Below are positions 44,453-53,402 of a stretch of DNA of 64,000 nucleotides, piece by piece. The DNA is from an uncultured Tateyamaria sp. (GTDB lineage Bacteria; Pseudomonadota; Alphaproteobacteria; Rhodobacterales; Rhodobacteraceae), in the NCBI RefSeq assembly GCF_947487805.1, contig NZ_CANKXW010000004.1:1-64000 (forward strand), in the 5' to 3' direction. The translations under genes were made by a program, and so were the position numbers. Position 1 is the first letter of the stretch; each line of letters opens with the position of its first letter. Below the pieces are notes generated by a model. The model was not told the DNA's origin. It did no database searches and saw only the letters and a list, made by a program, of their open reading frames with translations.

Positions 44453-44473
44453 GGTGCGCCTTTACGGCGCACC
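44453..44473. terminator. bidirectional terminator hairpin between convergent genes
   Basis: GGTGCGCC and GGCGCACC form a perfect eight-base stem around TTTAC, 27 bases after the enolase-family stop and 15 bases beyond the ctpA stop on the other strand. It shares its GGTGCGC/GCGCACC core with the hairpin at 6375, also between convergent genes. Confidence 0.7.
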
Positions 44474-44487
44474 GTCGCTCCAGTCGC

Positions 44488-45825
44488 TTAGTCGGTCGGA
44501 CCCAGCGCGTTCAGACCCTTGAGGATGTCGATGGCATAGGCCAGTTGGTAATCCTCTTCGCGCAGCTCGGCTGCGGCTTCGGCCTTGGCACGGTCTTCCT
44601 CGATCTGGCGGATCTCGTCCTCGCTCAGGGAATCGTTGTTCAGGCTGCCACGCAGATCCGCCTCTGAACGTTGGCCCACGGCGCTTGCGGGCGCGTCCTC
44701 TTCGGCATCCGGGCGGCGGCGCGGTTGTTCCACCACGATGTCCGGGCTCACGCCCAACGCCTGGATCGACCGACCCGACGGCGTGTAATACCGCGCCGTG
44801 GTCAGGCGCATCGCACCCTCACCGCGCAGCGGCATGACCGTCTGGACCGACCCTTTGCCGAAACTCTTGGTGCCCACGACGATGGCGCGGCGATGATCCT
44901 GCAACGCACCTGCCACAATTTCGGACGCCGAAGCCGACCCGCCATTGATCAGAACGACAATGGGCTTGCCCTCGGCCAGATCGCCGGGGGTCGCGTTGAA
45001 CCGGTCGCCATCGGCCGGGTTGCGGCCACGGGTCGACACGATCTCGCCCTCGTTCAGGAACGCATCCGATACCCGGATCGCTTGCGTCAGAAGACCGCCG
45101 GGATTGTTGCGCAGGTCCAGCACAAAGCCATCGACATTCTCCATGCCGCCCAGTGCTTCGACCTCTTCCTCCAGCTTGGACACCAGGTTCGGCGTCGTCT
45201 TGTCGTTGAACGTCGTCACCCGCAGAACAACCGTCTCCCCCTGCGTGCGGCTGCGCACCGCCTGCAATTCGATGGTGTCGCGAATGATCGACACGTCGAA
45301 CGGCTCGGTCTCGCCCTCGCGCACCACGGTGATGATGATCTCGGACCCGACCGGCCCGCGCATCCGCTCCACCGCCTCATCGAGGGTAAAGCCAAGCATC
45401 GACTCGCCGTCCACATGGGTGATGAAATCGCCCGCCTCGATCCCGGCCTCGGCGGCGGGGGTCGAATCGATGGGCGACACCACCTTGATAAAGCCCTCTT
45501 CCTGCGTCACCTCGATGCCCAGGCCACCAAACTCTCCGCGCGTCTGCACCTGCATCGCTGCCGCATCGTCCGGCGACAAATAGCTCGAATGCGGGTCCAG
45601 CGACGTCAGCATCCCGTCAATCGCCGCCTCGATCAGCTCTCCGGGCGCGACCTCCTCGACATACTGGCTGCGGATCCGCTCAAAGATGTCGCCAAACAGG
45701 TCCAGCTGCTCGTAGACGCTGGCGTTGTTGGCGCTTTCCTGGGCCAGCAAAGGCCCCGCAATCTGCGTGGTGGCGATCGCGCCGGCCAGTGTTCCGCCCA
45801 CGGCCGCCATGACGAATTTCTTCAT
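44488..45825 (-). CDS. ctpA: C-terminal processing peptidase (S41 family) with PDZ domain
   Basis: A 445-residue periplasmic protease. A signal anchor (AAVGGTLAGAIATTQIAGPL) is followed by an N-terminal helical part with SLDPHSSYLSP, a PDZ domain (about 100-185) and the S41 protease core with the serine/lysine dyad S299 (GGSASASEIVAG) and K324 (KSFGKGSVQ), 25 residues apart as in the family. The C-terminal tail is charged. It trims periplasmic or peptidoglycan-linked proteins. It follows envC after six bases, and the order gpmI-envC-ctpA is common in Rhodobacterales. Confidence 0.94.
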   Translation of the reverse strand: MKKFVMAAVGGTLAGAIATTQIAGPLLAQESANNASVYEQLDLFGDIFERIRSQYVEEVAPGELIEAAIDGMLTSLDPHSSYLSPDDAAAMQVQTRGEFGGLGIEVTQEEGFIKVVSPIDSTPAAEAGIEAGDFITHVDGESMLGFTLDEAVERMRGPVGSEIIITVVREGETEPFDVSIIRDTIELQAVRSRTQGETVVLRVTTFNDKTTPNLVSKLEEEVEALGGMENVDGFVLDLRNNPGGLLTQAIRVSDAFLNEGEIVSTRGRNPADGDRFNATPGDLAEGKPIVVLINGGSASASEIVAGALQDHRRAIVVGTKSFGKGSVQTVMPLRGEGAMRLTTARYYTPSGRSIQALGVSPDIVVEQPRRRPDAEEDAPASAVGQRSEADLRGSLNNDSLSEDEIRQIEEDRAKAEAAAELREEDYQLAYAIDILKGLNALGPTD

Positions 45826-45831
45826 TCTTAA

Positions 45832-46968
45832 CTACCCATCCTGTTCGGTGCTGAACCACGTAAGCGGGTCCAATGGTACATTGTCCTGTCTTACCTCTAT
45901 ATAGAGCGTTTCCGAAGCTCCAGCGCCACCCCCTTCACCACCTGTTGAAAGGGCAGTCGCGTCATCGTGTCCAGCCAGCCCCCCCATCAGGCCCAGCGGC
46001 GTACCCGCGGCGATGATTTCGCCCGCCTGACCATAGCTGACCGCCATGCCCGCCAGCACGAACAACGTGCCGGGGCGCGGTTCGAGAATCGTCACGGTTC
46101 CGAAATCCAGGAGCGGCCCGACATAGCGCAGCGTGGCCGCCGTGGGCGCCGTGACCAGCGCGCCGGGGCGCGTCGCCAGCAGGATACCGGGCCGGGTGAT
46201 CCCGGCGGCGTCCGGTTCACCGGCACGGCGCAGGATCAGCCCGCGCGTTGGCATCGGCAGCGCCCCGATCAACCCCTCGAGCGGCGGCGGGGCCCAGCCC
46301 ACATCGTTTGACGTGATGTTAGACAGCCCGCTTGAAAACGCATCCAGCGTTTCCGACGACGCGATCAGGATCGCCGTGCGCACCGGGTCCTGCGTGAACC
46401 GCACCGGCAGATCCGTCCGTTCCGCCATCGCCTGATTCAGCGCCGACCGCGCGGTCTGTACTTCGGCAAGTCCGGTCTGCAACTGCGCCGCCGCCTGTTC
46501 CTGCAAGAGGCGCAGCGTCTCCACATCCGCCAGATCCCGCCTCAGCCGGTCCGCCCGCTGGTTCAGCGCTGGCGTCAGTTCGGCCAGCAACATGCCCGCG
46601 CGCGCGGTGCCGTTGGGGCCGTCAGGATGCAGGAACGCGGTGGGCGCCTGCCCTGGTGTCAGCGTCTGCAACACCGCCAGCAACTGCGCGATCTCGGCGT
46701 CCCGCGCGGTCAGTTGCGCGCGCAACTGCGCCTCGCGGATGGCCGCCCGACGCAAGCCCGCGCGCATTGCCGACAGCCCGGCCTCATAGGCCTGCACCGT
46801 CTGCGTCAGCGCCCGCACCCGGTCCCGCGCGCTCTCTGCCGCGCTCAACTGCGCCGATGCGGCACTCAGCTGTGCGCCCGCATCACGCGCCAGCGCGCCC
46901 GCGTCCTCCTGGGCCGCGGCCTGTGTGCTCAACAGGCAGACAAGGGCAAGGGCCGCGAGATACCTCAT
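45832..46968 (-). CDS. envC: murein hydrolase activator EnvC-like protein
   Basis: A 378-residue exported protein: signal peptide (LAALALVCLLSTQAAAQ), an alanine/glutamine-rich coiled coil (about 25-110 and 130-180), and a C-terminal LytM-type domain (about 250-370). The zinc-binding histidines of active M23 peptidases are absent: the segment that normally carries HxH reads TVTILEPRPGTLFVL. That is the state of EnvC proteins, which activate amidases at the division site rather than cut peptidoglycan themselves. Its start overlaps the gpmI stop as ATGA. Confidence 0.9.
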   Translation of the reverse strand: MRYLAALALVCLLSTQAAAQEDAGALARDAGAQLSAASAQLSAAESARDRVRALTQTVQAYEAGLSAMRAGLRRAAIREAQLRAQLTARDAEIAQLLAVLQTLTPGQAPTAFLHPDGPNGTARAGMLLAELTPALNQRADRLRRDLADVETLRLLQEQAAAQLQTGLAEVQTARSALNQAMAERTDLPVRFTQDPVRTAILIASSETLDAFSSGLSNITSNDVGWAPPPLEGLIGALPMPTRGLILRRAGEPDAAGITRPGILLATRPGALVTAPTAATLRYVGPLLDFGTVTILEPRPGTLFVLAGMAVSYGQAGEIIAAGTPLGLMGGLAGHDDATALSTGGEGGGAGASETLYIEVRQDNVPLDPLTWFSTEQDG

Positions 46969-48479
46969 GCAATCAGGCTTTGCCCCGTCATCTCCACGGG
47001 CTGTTCCAGCCCCATCAACTGCAACACGGTGGGTGCCAGATCGGCCAGCCGTCCGCTGTTGATCTCACCCTCCGCACCGATCAGCGCGACGGGGACAAGG
47101 TTGGTGGTATGCGCGGTGTGCGGCGCGCCGGTGTCGGGGTCGATCATCACCTCGCAATTGCCGTGATCCGCCGTCAGGATCATGGCACCCCCCGCCGCTT
47201 CCAGCGCGGGCAGCACCCGGCCAAGGCCCGTATCCACCGCCTCGCAGGCGGCAATCGCGGCGTCCAGATCGCCTGTATGGCCCACCATGTCCGGATTCGC
47301 GTAATTCACCACGATCAGGTCATAGCCGTCCTCGATCGCCGCAATGAACCGGTCCGTGACCTCGACCGACGACATCTCGGGTTGCAGGTCATAAGTGGCC
47401 ACGCTCGGCGATTTGGGCATGGCACGGTCCTCGCCCGCCTCGGGCGTTTCCTCGCCACCGTTCAGAAAGAATGTCACATGCGGGTATTTCTCGGTCTCGG
47501 CCAGCCGGAATTGCCGCAGCCCGGCCTGCGCCACCCACGCGCCCAATGTGTTCACGATCTCGGGCTTGGGATACATCGTGGTCATGTAGGCCTTGTGCGC
47601 CTCGGAATAGTCGGCCATGCCCATGACCCCCGCCCAATCGAGCCGCGTGCCAGCCTCAAACCCGTCAAAGCCCGGATCGCCCAGCGCCGCCATGATCTCG
47701 CGCGCGCGGTCGGCCCGGAAGTTCAGACAGAACACCCCGTCGCCGTCCTTGGCCCCCTTGTAGCCGTCCATGACCGTGGCCGGGATGAACTCGTCCGTCT
47801 TGTCCGCAGCATAGGCGGCGTCGACGGCGGCCTTGGCGGTTTCCCCCACCGGCCCGTCCGCCTGCACCATGGCGCGAAACGCGGTTTCCACCCGGTCCCA
47901 GCGATTGTCGCGGTCCAGCGCGAAATACCGCCCCGTCAGCGTCACGATCCGCGCGCCCGCAGGCAGCGCATCGCTGAGCGTCTCAAGATATCCCAACGCC
48001 GATTTCGGCGCCACGTCCCGCCCGTCGGTGATCGCATGGATCAGCACCTCCAGGCCCGCATCCCGACAAGCCTTGGCCGCCGCGACCATGTGGTTGAGAT
48101 GGCCGTGCACCCCGCCATCCGACACCACACCCATCAAATGCGCGCGGCCCCCGGCCTCTTTGATCGCATCAATCCACGCGACCAACTGTGCGTTGTGAAA
48201 GAAACTGCCGTCCTCGATGGCCAGATCAATCTGACCCAGATCCATCGCCACCACCCGGCCCGCGCCGATATTGGTATGCCCCACCTCGGAATTGCCCATC
48301 TGCCCGCGTGGCAACCCGACATCCGGGCCATGGGTGATCAGGGTGGCGTTCGGACACGTCTCCATGATCCGGTCGACATTGGGCGTCCGCGCCAACGCAG
48401 GCGCGTTGCCTTCGCTCTCTTCGCGCAGGCCCCAGCCGTCAAGGATACACAGAACAACGGGTTTGGGCGGAGGTGTCAT
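46965..48479 (-). CDS. gpmI: 2,3-bisphosphoglycerate-independent phosphoglycerate mutase
   Basis: A 504-residue alkaline-phosphatase-fold enzyme of glycolysis and gluconeogenesis. The metal-binding D14 is in VVLCILDGWGLR and the phosphorylated serine S64 in RGQMGNSEVGH; later pieces are VSDGGVHGH, NFRADRAREI, VVNYANPDMVGHTG and the final metal cluster LTADHGNCEVM. The ATG at 48479 has AAAGG ten bases upstream and gives the standard length. It leads the gpmI-envC-ctpA operon. Confidence 0.96.
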   Translation of the reverse strand: MTPPPKPVVLCILDGWGLREESEGNAPALARTPNVDRIMETCPNATLITHGPDVGLPRGQMGNSEVGHTNIGAGRVVAMDLGQIDLAIEDGSFFHNAQLVAWIDAIKEAGGRAHLMGVVSDGGVHGHLNHMVAAAKACRDAGLEVLIHAITDGRDVAPKSALGYLETLSDALPAGARIVTLTGRYFALDRDNRWDRVETAFRAMVQADGPVGETAKAAVDAAYAADKTDEFIPATVMDGYKGAKDGDGVFCLNFRADRAREIMAALGDPGFDGFEAGTRLDWAGVMGMADYSEAHKAYMTTMYPKPEIVNTLGAWVAQAGLRQFRLAETEKYPHVTFFLNGGEETPEAGEDRAMPKSPSVATYDLQPEMSSVEVTDRFIAAIEDGYDLIVVNYANPDMVGHTGDLDAAIAACEAVDTGLGRVLPALEAAGGAMILTADHGNCEVMIDPDTGAPHTAHTTNLVPVALIGAEGEINSGRLADLAPTVLQLMGLEQPVEMTGQSLIA

Positions 48480-48602
48480 GGAACGCATACCTTTGGACGA
48501 CGCAGTGGTCCCGCGTTCTAACCCGCCACCCCCGCCATGGGAAGAAGCCTTGCCCAATCCGCACAAGTCCCTAGGCTGACACAGGGCAAAAAGGGGCACG
48601 GA

Positions 48603-49094
48603 ATGAGCGAACACATGCTGGTGCACCTGAACGTCGTCCGCCCCGTCGGCGCGTTCAGCATCGACCACCCGAATGCACAGTACTTCTTTGCCCAACTGCC
48701 GCTGGTCTTTGCGCAGGCCCGCGCCGATGACGACCTGCTGTGGCACAACCACGGCGCGCGGATGCCCGATGGCAGCTATACCGACACCAACGGGATCATC
48801 GGCCACAGGTCCGACCGGACCGAGGACAATATCCATATCCTGACCATGGCGGGCTGGCGCGATCTGGCGGCGATGCACCGCTTTACCTACCGCGAACCGC
48901 TGCACCGCGACGGGATGAAGACGCTGCGCGACTGGGTTGACCGGTCCGAGGGGCCAACCATGGTGATGTGGTGGGCCCCGCGCGGCACCCGCGTGTCGCT
49001 CGAGGCGGCGTGGGACAAAATGCAGATGCTGCGCAGGGACGGGCCGGGGCCTGACGCCTTTACCCTGCAACAACGGTTCGACCCGCCTGCCTGA
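48603..49094 (+). CDS. DUF3291 family protein
   Basis: A 163-residue protein with the pattern of DUF3291 (relatives of quinol monooxygenase-like ferredoxin folds): LVHLNVVRPVG at the start, ILTMAGWRDLAAMHRFTYR in the middle and MVMWWAPRGTRVSLEAAWDK. Function is unknown. AAGGGG precedes the ATG. It is divergent from gpmI and its stop abuts the stop of the next, convergent gene. Confidence 0.82.
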   Translation: MSEHMLVHLNVVRPVGAFSIDHPNAQYFFAQLPLVFAQARADDDLLWHNHGARMPDGSYTDTNGIIGHRSDRTEDNIHILTMAGWRDLAAMHRFTYREPLHRDGMKTLRDWVDRSEGPTMVMWWAPRGTRVSLEAAWDKMQMLRRDGPGPDAFTLQQRFDPPA

Positions 49095-49553
49095 TCACGC
49101 GATCCGGTCCGGCAGGCCGCGCCCATTGTTCCACCACCGATGCGGGTTGTCACGGTTGGGATCATAGGCCGCGCGGCTCGCCCAATCCTCGCGCAGGAAA
49201 ATCACCGGCTCCTCATAGTGATGCACCGCCAGAATGGCGTCCATCACCCGGCCCAGCACATCCACGTCCCGCTCAACCGAGATCTTCAGCTCCACCATGG
49301 GATAGGTCTCGGTGCTGCCCGGCGCGAACCCCGGCACATGGGTGGTGGTGGTCGATCCGGCCTCTGGCTGGGCCGTCTCGCGGCCCACGGCGGAAATGCT
49401 GGCGTTGCGCTGATAGCGGCCATAGCCCAGCGGATGCACCGCCATCACCGCATCCAGAATGCGGTCGGTGTCCTCGGGCAGGGTTTGGATCTCCAGCGTC
49501 CATACGGGGACAAACCGCCCCGATCTGGCCTTGTAGTTGGCAAGTGCGGTCAT
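49095..49553 (-). CDS. CutA/NIF3-like ferredoxin-fold protein of unknown function
   Basis: A 152-residue protein with two similar halves: LEIQTLPEDTDRILDAVMAV followed by HPLGYGRY, and LKISVERDVDVLGRVMDAI followed by HHYEEPVIFLRE. The pattern of a beta-alpha unit ending in H-x-Y/x-E-E-P-V is that of CutA1 and of the insert domain of NIF3 proteins, so a ferredoxin-like duplicated fold is likely. The function is unknown. It starts 12 bases after the dnaE2 stop in the same direction and may be co-transcribed with it, which would place it under SOS control. Confidence 0.7.
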   Translation of the reverse strand: MTALANYKARSGRFVPVWTLEIQTLPEDTDRILDAVMAVHPLGYGRYQRNASISAVGRETAQPEAGSTTTTHVPGFAPGSTETYPMVELKISVERDVDVLGRVMDAILAVHHYEEPVIFLREDWASRAAYDPNRDNPHRWWNNGRGLPDRIA

Positions 49554-49565
49554 GGTTTGCGCCTC

Positions 49566-52538
49566 TCAATCGGGGTTGCTGCGGGTGAAACTGATCTTGG
49601 ACAGGTCAGGGGCCTGCTCCGATGTGGGCATGACCTCGACCGGGGCGGCGCCGGGGGTCAGGATGTGGCGCAACAGGCCCACGGGATGCGCCCGCAGCGT
49701 CAGTCGGGTCGACACGTAATCCTCCACCACCTCCTCGCCCAGTGTCATCTGCGGCAACAACGCGGCGGGCTCGTCCACCACCTCGCCGTCGATGTCCTGC
49801 GAAAACAGCGGCAGCGCGGCACCGGGGGCAATCGCCTTGGCCTCCCAAAGCGCGTCGCGCCGCGTCGTGCCCATCCCGGCAAAGGCATCCGCCTCGGCCA
49901 GCCGGGTCAGCACCGCAGGCCCTAGCCCCGCCTTGCGCCAGATGTCGCGCACCGACTGATAGCCATTGCCCCGCGCCGCCGTCAGCCAGCTGGCGTCCTC
50001 CTCGCTCAGCCCCTTGATCTGCCGGAACCCCAGCCGCAGGGCCAGCCCGCCCTGTCCGTCCGGCTCCATCACGTTGTCCCAATAGCTGGCGTTGACACAG
50101 ATCGGACGCACCTTGACCCCGTGCTCGCGCGCATCCCGCACGATCTGGGCGGGCGCGTAAAACCCCATGGGCTGCGAATTCAGCAGCGCACAGGCAAAGA
50201 TGCCCGGATGGTGGCACTTGAGCCAGCTTGACGCATAGACCAAAAGCGCAAAGCTCGCCGCGTGGCTTTCAGGAAACCCGTAAGAGCCGAACCCCTCGAT
50301 CTGGGAAAAACACCGCTCGGCAAAATCGTCGTCATAGCCGTTCCTGCGCATCCCCCGCAGGAACAGGGCGCGGAATTCGCTGACGCTGCCATGTTTCTTG
50401 AACGTGGCCAGCGACCGGCGCAGCCGGTCCGCCTGATCGGGGCTGAACCCCGCCCCCACGATGGCGATCTGCATCGCCTGTTCCTGAAACAGCGGCACGC
50501 CCAGCGTCTTGCCCAGCACCTGGCCGAGCTCATCCGAGGGAAAGCTGACCTCCTCCTCTCCATTCCGGCGGCGGATGTAAGGATGTACCATGTCGCCCTG
50601 AATGGGGCCGGGGCGGATGATCGCGACCTCGATCACGAGGTCATAGAAATTGCGCGGCCGCATCCGCGGCAGGAAGTTCATCTGCGCCCGGCTTTCCACC
50701 TGAAACACGCCCACACTGTCCGCGGCACAGAGCATATCGTACACGCGCGGATCCTCGGGCGGCAGGGTGGCGAGGGTATAGTCGCGCTGGTGGTGCATCC
50801 GCAGCAGGTCGAACGCCTTGCGGATACAGGTCAGCATCCCAAGCGACAGCACATCGACCTTGAGGATGCCCAGACTGTCGATGTCATCCTTGTCCCAGCA
50901 GATGACGGTGCGGTCCTCCATCGTGGCGTTTTCGATGGGGACAAGTTCATCCAGACGCCCTTCGGTGATGATGAACCCGCCCACATGCTGGCTGAGGTGG
51001 CGGGGAAAGCCATTGATCTCATAGACCAGTTCAATCGTCTGTTGCAGCCGCCGGTCGCGGAAATCGAGGCCGATCTCGGCCATGCGCTCGGCCTCCAGCC
51101 CCTTGGTCGAGAAAAAGCCCCAGAGCTGCGAGGACAGTGCGCTGATCGTGTCTTCGGTCAGGCCCATGGCGCGGCCCACCTCGCGGATGGCCCGCTTGCC
51201 CCGGTAATGCACGACCGTGGCGCACAGGCCCGCGCGGTGGCGGCCATAGGTCTGATAGATGTGCTGGATCACTTCCTCGCGGCGCTCGTGTTCGAAATCC
51301 ACGTCGATGTCGGGCGGTTCGTCCCGCGCCTCGGACACGAACCGCTCGAACACCATGGTGCCCATCTCGGGCGAAACGGACGTGACGCCAAGGCAGTAGC
51401 ACACCACCGAATTGGCCGCCGACCCGCGCCCCTGACACAGGATGCCCCGGCTGCGCGCGAAATGGACGATGTCGCGGACGGTCAGGAAATAGGGCTCGTA
51501 TTTCAGCTTGGCGATCAGGGTCAGTTCGTGGCGCAGCAGCGTCTGCGCCTTTTCGGGCGCGCCGGAGGGATAGCGCCATTTGAGACCCGCATAGGCCAAC
51601 CGCTCCAGCCGCTGGCCGGGGGTTTCATTGTCCGTGATCTCGGACGGATATTCATAGCGTAGTTGATCGAGCGAGAACGTCAGACGTTGGGCCAGCGCAC
51701 CCGCCCGCTGCACCGCCGCCTCGTGCCCGGCAAACAGGCGCAGCATCTCGGCCTCTCCGCGCAGCCGCCCTTCGCCATTGCTGAGCGCAGCACGGCCCAG
51801 CGCGTCGACCCGGCATTTCAGGCGGATGGCGGTGACCACGTCGGCCAGCTTGCGGCGCGCGCCGTGGTGCATGCGCGGCCCGGCCGAGGCCAGCGTGGGC
51901 AGGCCAAGGCGCTGCGCCTGATCCGTGATCCGGTCAAAGCGCGCGGTGTCCCGGCCATCATAGTGCGGCACCATCAGCACATGGATGTTTCCCGCAAAGC
52001 GGCGCGTCAGCCGTCCCGCCGTTTGCACCCAATCGCCCGCGCCGCCCTGCACCGTTTGCGCCTGTGGCCAGAGGAGCAGGTGCAGACCGTCGGAAAACGC
52101 CTCAAGGTCGCGCAGCTGGATATCGCAGTGGCCCTTGTCCGCCCGCAGCCGCCCCGCCGAGATGATGCGGCACAGGCTGCGCCAGCCCGCGCGGTTTTCC
52201 GGCAGCACCGTGATCGGCGGCGCATCCGTAAACACCAGACGCGCCGCGGGGATCAGCCGAGGGGTCACGGTCACCGCTGCCCGCGGCGGGGCGGGGATAT
52301 GATCGGGGCGGGGCGGCCCGATCAGCCCGTGGATCGCGTCGAACTCCGCCCGTTCGCGCACGTTGCGGGCCAGCACCCGCGCCTCTGTATGGGCCCGCAC
52401 GATCCCCGCCACCGAATTGTCATCGGCAATCGCGATCCCCTCCATCCCCAGAAGTGCCGCGCGATTCATGTACTCCTCGGGGTGGGACGCCCCCGTGAGA
52501 AAGGTGAAATTCGACGTGATCGACAGTTCGCAGAACAT
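49566..52538 (-). CDS. dnaE2: error-prone DNA polymerase DnaE2 (ImuC)
   Basis: A 990-residue family C polymerase of the DnaE2 type, used in mutagenic lesion bypass during the SOS response. The N-terminal PHP domain starts with ELSITSNFTFLTGASHPEEY; the catalytic core has SRGILCQGRGSAANSVVCY and the acidic pair of PPDIDVDFEHERREEVI, and the finger/tau part includes GFINTEGRL-like GGFIITEGRLDEL and SYGFPESHAASFALLVY. In many alphaproteobacteria the gene follows imuA-imuB; here the upstream neighbour is on the other strand, so imuAB must be elsewhere or absent. A GTTC-N7-GTTC-like box lies upstream. Confidence 0.95.
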   Translation of the reverse strand: MFCELSITSNFTFLTGASHPEEYMNRAALLGMEGIAIADDNSVAGIVRAHTEARVLARNVRERAEFDAIHGLIGPPRPDHIPAPPRAAVTVTPRLIPAARLVFTDAPPITVLPENRAGWRSLCRIISAGRLRADKGHCDIQLRDLEAFSDGLHLLLWPQAQTVQGGAGDWVQTAGRLTRRFAGNIHVLMVPHYDGRDTARFDRITDQAQRLGLPTLASAGPRMHHGARRKLADVVTAIRLKCRVDALGRAALSNGEGRLRGEAEMLRLFAGHEAAVQRAGALAQRLTFSLDQLRYEYPSEITDNETPGQRLERLAYAGLKWRYPSGAPEKAQTLLRHELTLIAKLKYEPYFLTVRDIVHFARSRGILCQGRGSAANSVVCYCLGVTSVSPEMGTMVFERFVSEARDEPPDIDVDFEHERREEVIQHIYQTYGRHRAGLCATVVHYRGKRAIREVGRAMGLTEDTISALSSQLWGFFSTKGLEAERMAEIGLDFRDRRLQQTIELVYEINGFPRHLSQHVGGFIITEGRLDELVPIENATMEDRTVICWDKDDIDSLGILKVDVLSLGMLTCIRKAFDLLRMHHQRDYTLATLPPEDPRVYDMLCAADSVGVFQVESRAQMNFLPRMRPRNFYDLVIEVAIIRPGPIQGDMVHPYIRRRNGEEEVSFPSDELGQVLGKTLGVPLFQEQAMQIAIVGAGFSPDQADRLRRSLATFKKHGSVSEFRALFLRGMRRNGYDDDFAERCFSQIEGFGSYGFPESHAASFALLVYASSWLKCHHPGIFACALLNSQPMGFYAPAQIVRDAREHGVKVRPICVNASYWDNVMEPDGQGGLALRLGFRQIKGLSEEDASWLTAARGNGYQSVRDIWRKAGLGPAVLTRLAEADAFAGMGTTRRDALWEAKAIAPGAALPLFSQDIDGEVVDEPAALLPQMTLGEEVVEDYVSTRLTLRAHPVGLLRHILTPGAAPVEVMPTSEQAPDLSKISFTRSNPD

Positions 52539-52575
52539 GGGTTGGGCAGATTCGCTGGCAGCAGGCGCGCAGTAT

Positions 52576-52590
52576 ATTCACTTTTTGTTC
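52576..52590 (-). promoter_or_regulatory. SOS (LexA) box candidate upstream of dnaE2
   Basis: ATTC-N7-GTTC (ATTCACTTTTTGTTC on the plus strand) differs by one base from the alphaproteobacterial LexA box GTTC-N7-GTTC and lies 38-52 bases before the dnaE2 ATG. A further GAAC at 52597 makes an overlapping GTTC-N6-GAAC. Its position fits repression of dnaE2. Confidence 0.6.
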
Positions 52591-52677
52591 TCATTTGAAC
52601 CGCCATGACGGATGCGCAGCATTCGGGTCGCCGTGGCTTGGCATGGCGGGCTAGGACACTGTCAGAAGGAGACCACC

Positions 52678-53145
52678 ATGCCCCGTTACACGGCCCTGCC
52701 CACCGACACCGTCACCGCCTGGCGCGCCGATGCGCCCGATGCCTTTGGCCACCCGCCCGAACGGCATGTTTCGGACGGAGAGGGCAACCCCTGCCGCCAC
52801 TGCCTGCGCGACATCCCCGCAGGCCACGAGATGCTGATCCTTGCGCACAAACCCTTTGACGGGACCCACCCCTATGCCGAGGTCGGGCCAATCTTTGTCT
52901 GTGCCGATCCGTGTACGCGGGGTGGTGGGGCAGACCTGCCGCCCATCCTGACCACCTCGCCCGACTACCTGATCAAGGGGTACTGCGCCCGCGACCGCAT
53001 CGTCTATGGCACCGGCGCCATCGTGCCCGTGGCCGGGATCGACGCGCATCTGGAGCGCATCTTTGCCCGCCCGGATGTCGCCTATGCCCACGTGCGGTCC
53101 GCGCGCAACAACTGCTATCAATTGCGGGTGGATCGCGACGACTAG
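52678..53145 (+). CDS. DUF1203 family protein
   Basis: A 155-residue protein matching the DUF1203 pattern: [37 protein letters not shown] and [12 protein letters not shown]. The CRHC cysteines could bind a metal. Function unknown. AGAAGGAG precedes the ATG at 52678. It is divergent from dnaE2 and followed by a small zinc-finger gene. Confidence 0.85.
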   Translation: MPRYTALPTDTVTAWRADAPDAFGHPPERHVSDGEGNPCRHCLRDIPAGHEMLILAHKPFDGTHPYAEVGPIFVCADPCTRGGGADLPPILTTSPDYLIKGYCARDRIVYGTGAIVPVAGIDAHLERIFARPDVAYAHVRSARNNCYQLRVDRDD

Positions 53146-53215
53146 CCCCTTGTCTGGTCTGGCCCCTTGGCCCATAACGGCGGCTGCACCCATGCCCCAG
53201 CCAAGGACAGCCGCC

Positions 53216-53389
53216 ATGCCGATCGACGCGCCTGAAACCAAGACAGTCACCACACGCCGCGTGGCCTGTGACGGGAGCGAAGGCGCGCTGGGTCATCCGC
53301 GGGTCTGGCTGCAGATCCCCGTCGATACCGGCTGGGTCGAATGCCCCTATTGCGACTGCAAATACGTGATCGACGACAGCGCCGAATGA
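53216..53389 (+). CDS. small CHCC zinc-finger protein (NDUFS6-like)
   Basis: A 57-residue protein with the zinc-binding set C18, H27, C43 and C46: [17 protein letters not shown] followed by [13 protein letters not shown]. This CHCC finger is the one found in the NDUFS6 accessory subunit of respiratory complex I and in small proteobacterial proteins. AAGGA stands eight bases before the ATG at 53216; an in-frame ATG eight codons earlier lacks such a site. Confidence 0.85.
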   Translation: MPIDAPETKTVTTRRVACDGSEGALGHPRVWLQIPVDTGWVECPYCDCKYVIDDSAE

Positions 53390-53402
53390 TCGCCAGCGCG
53401 GC

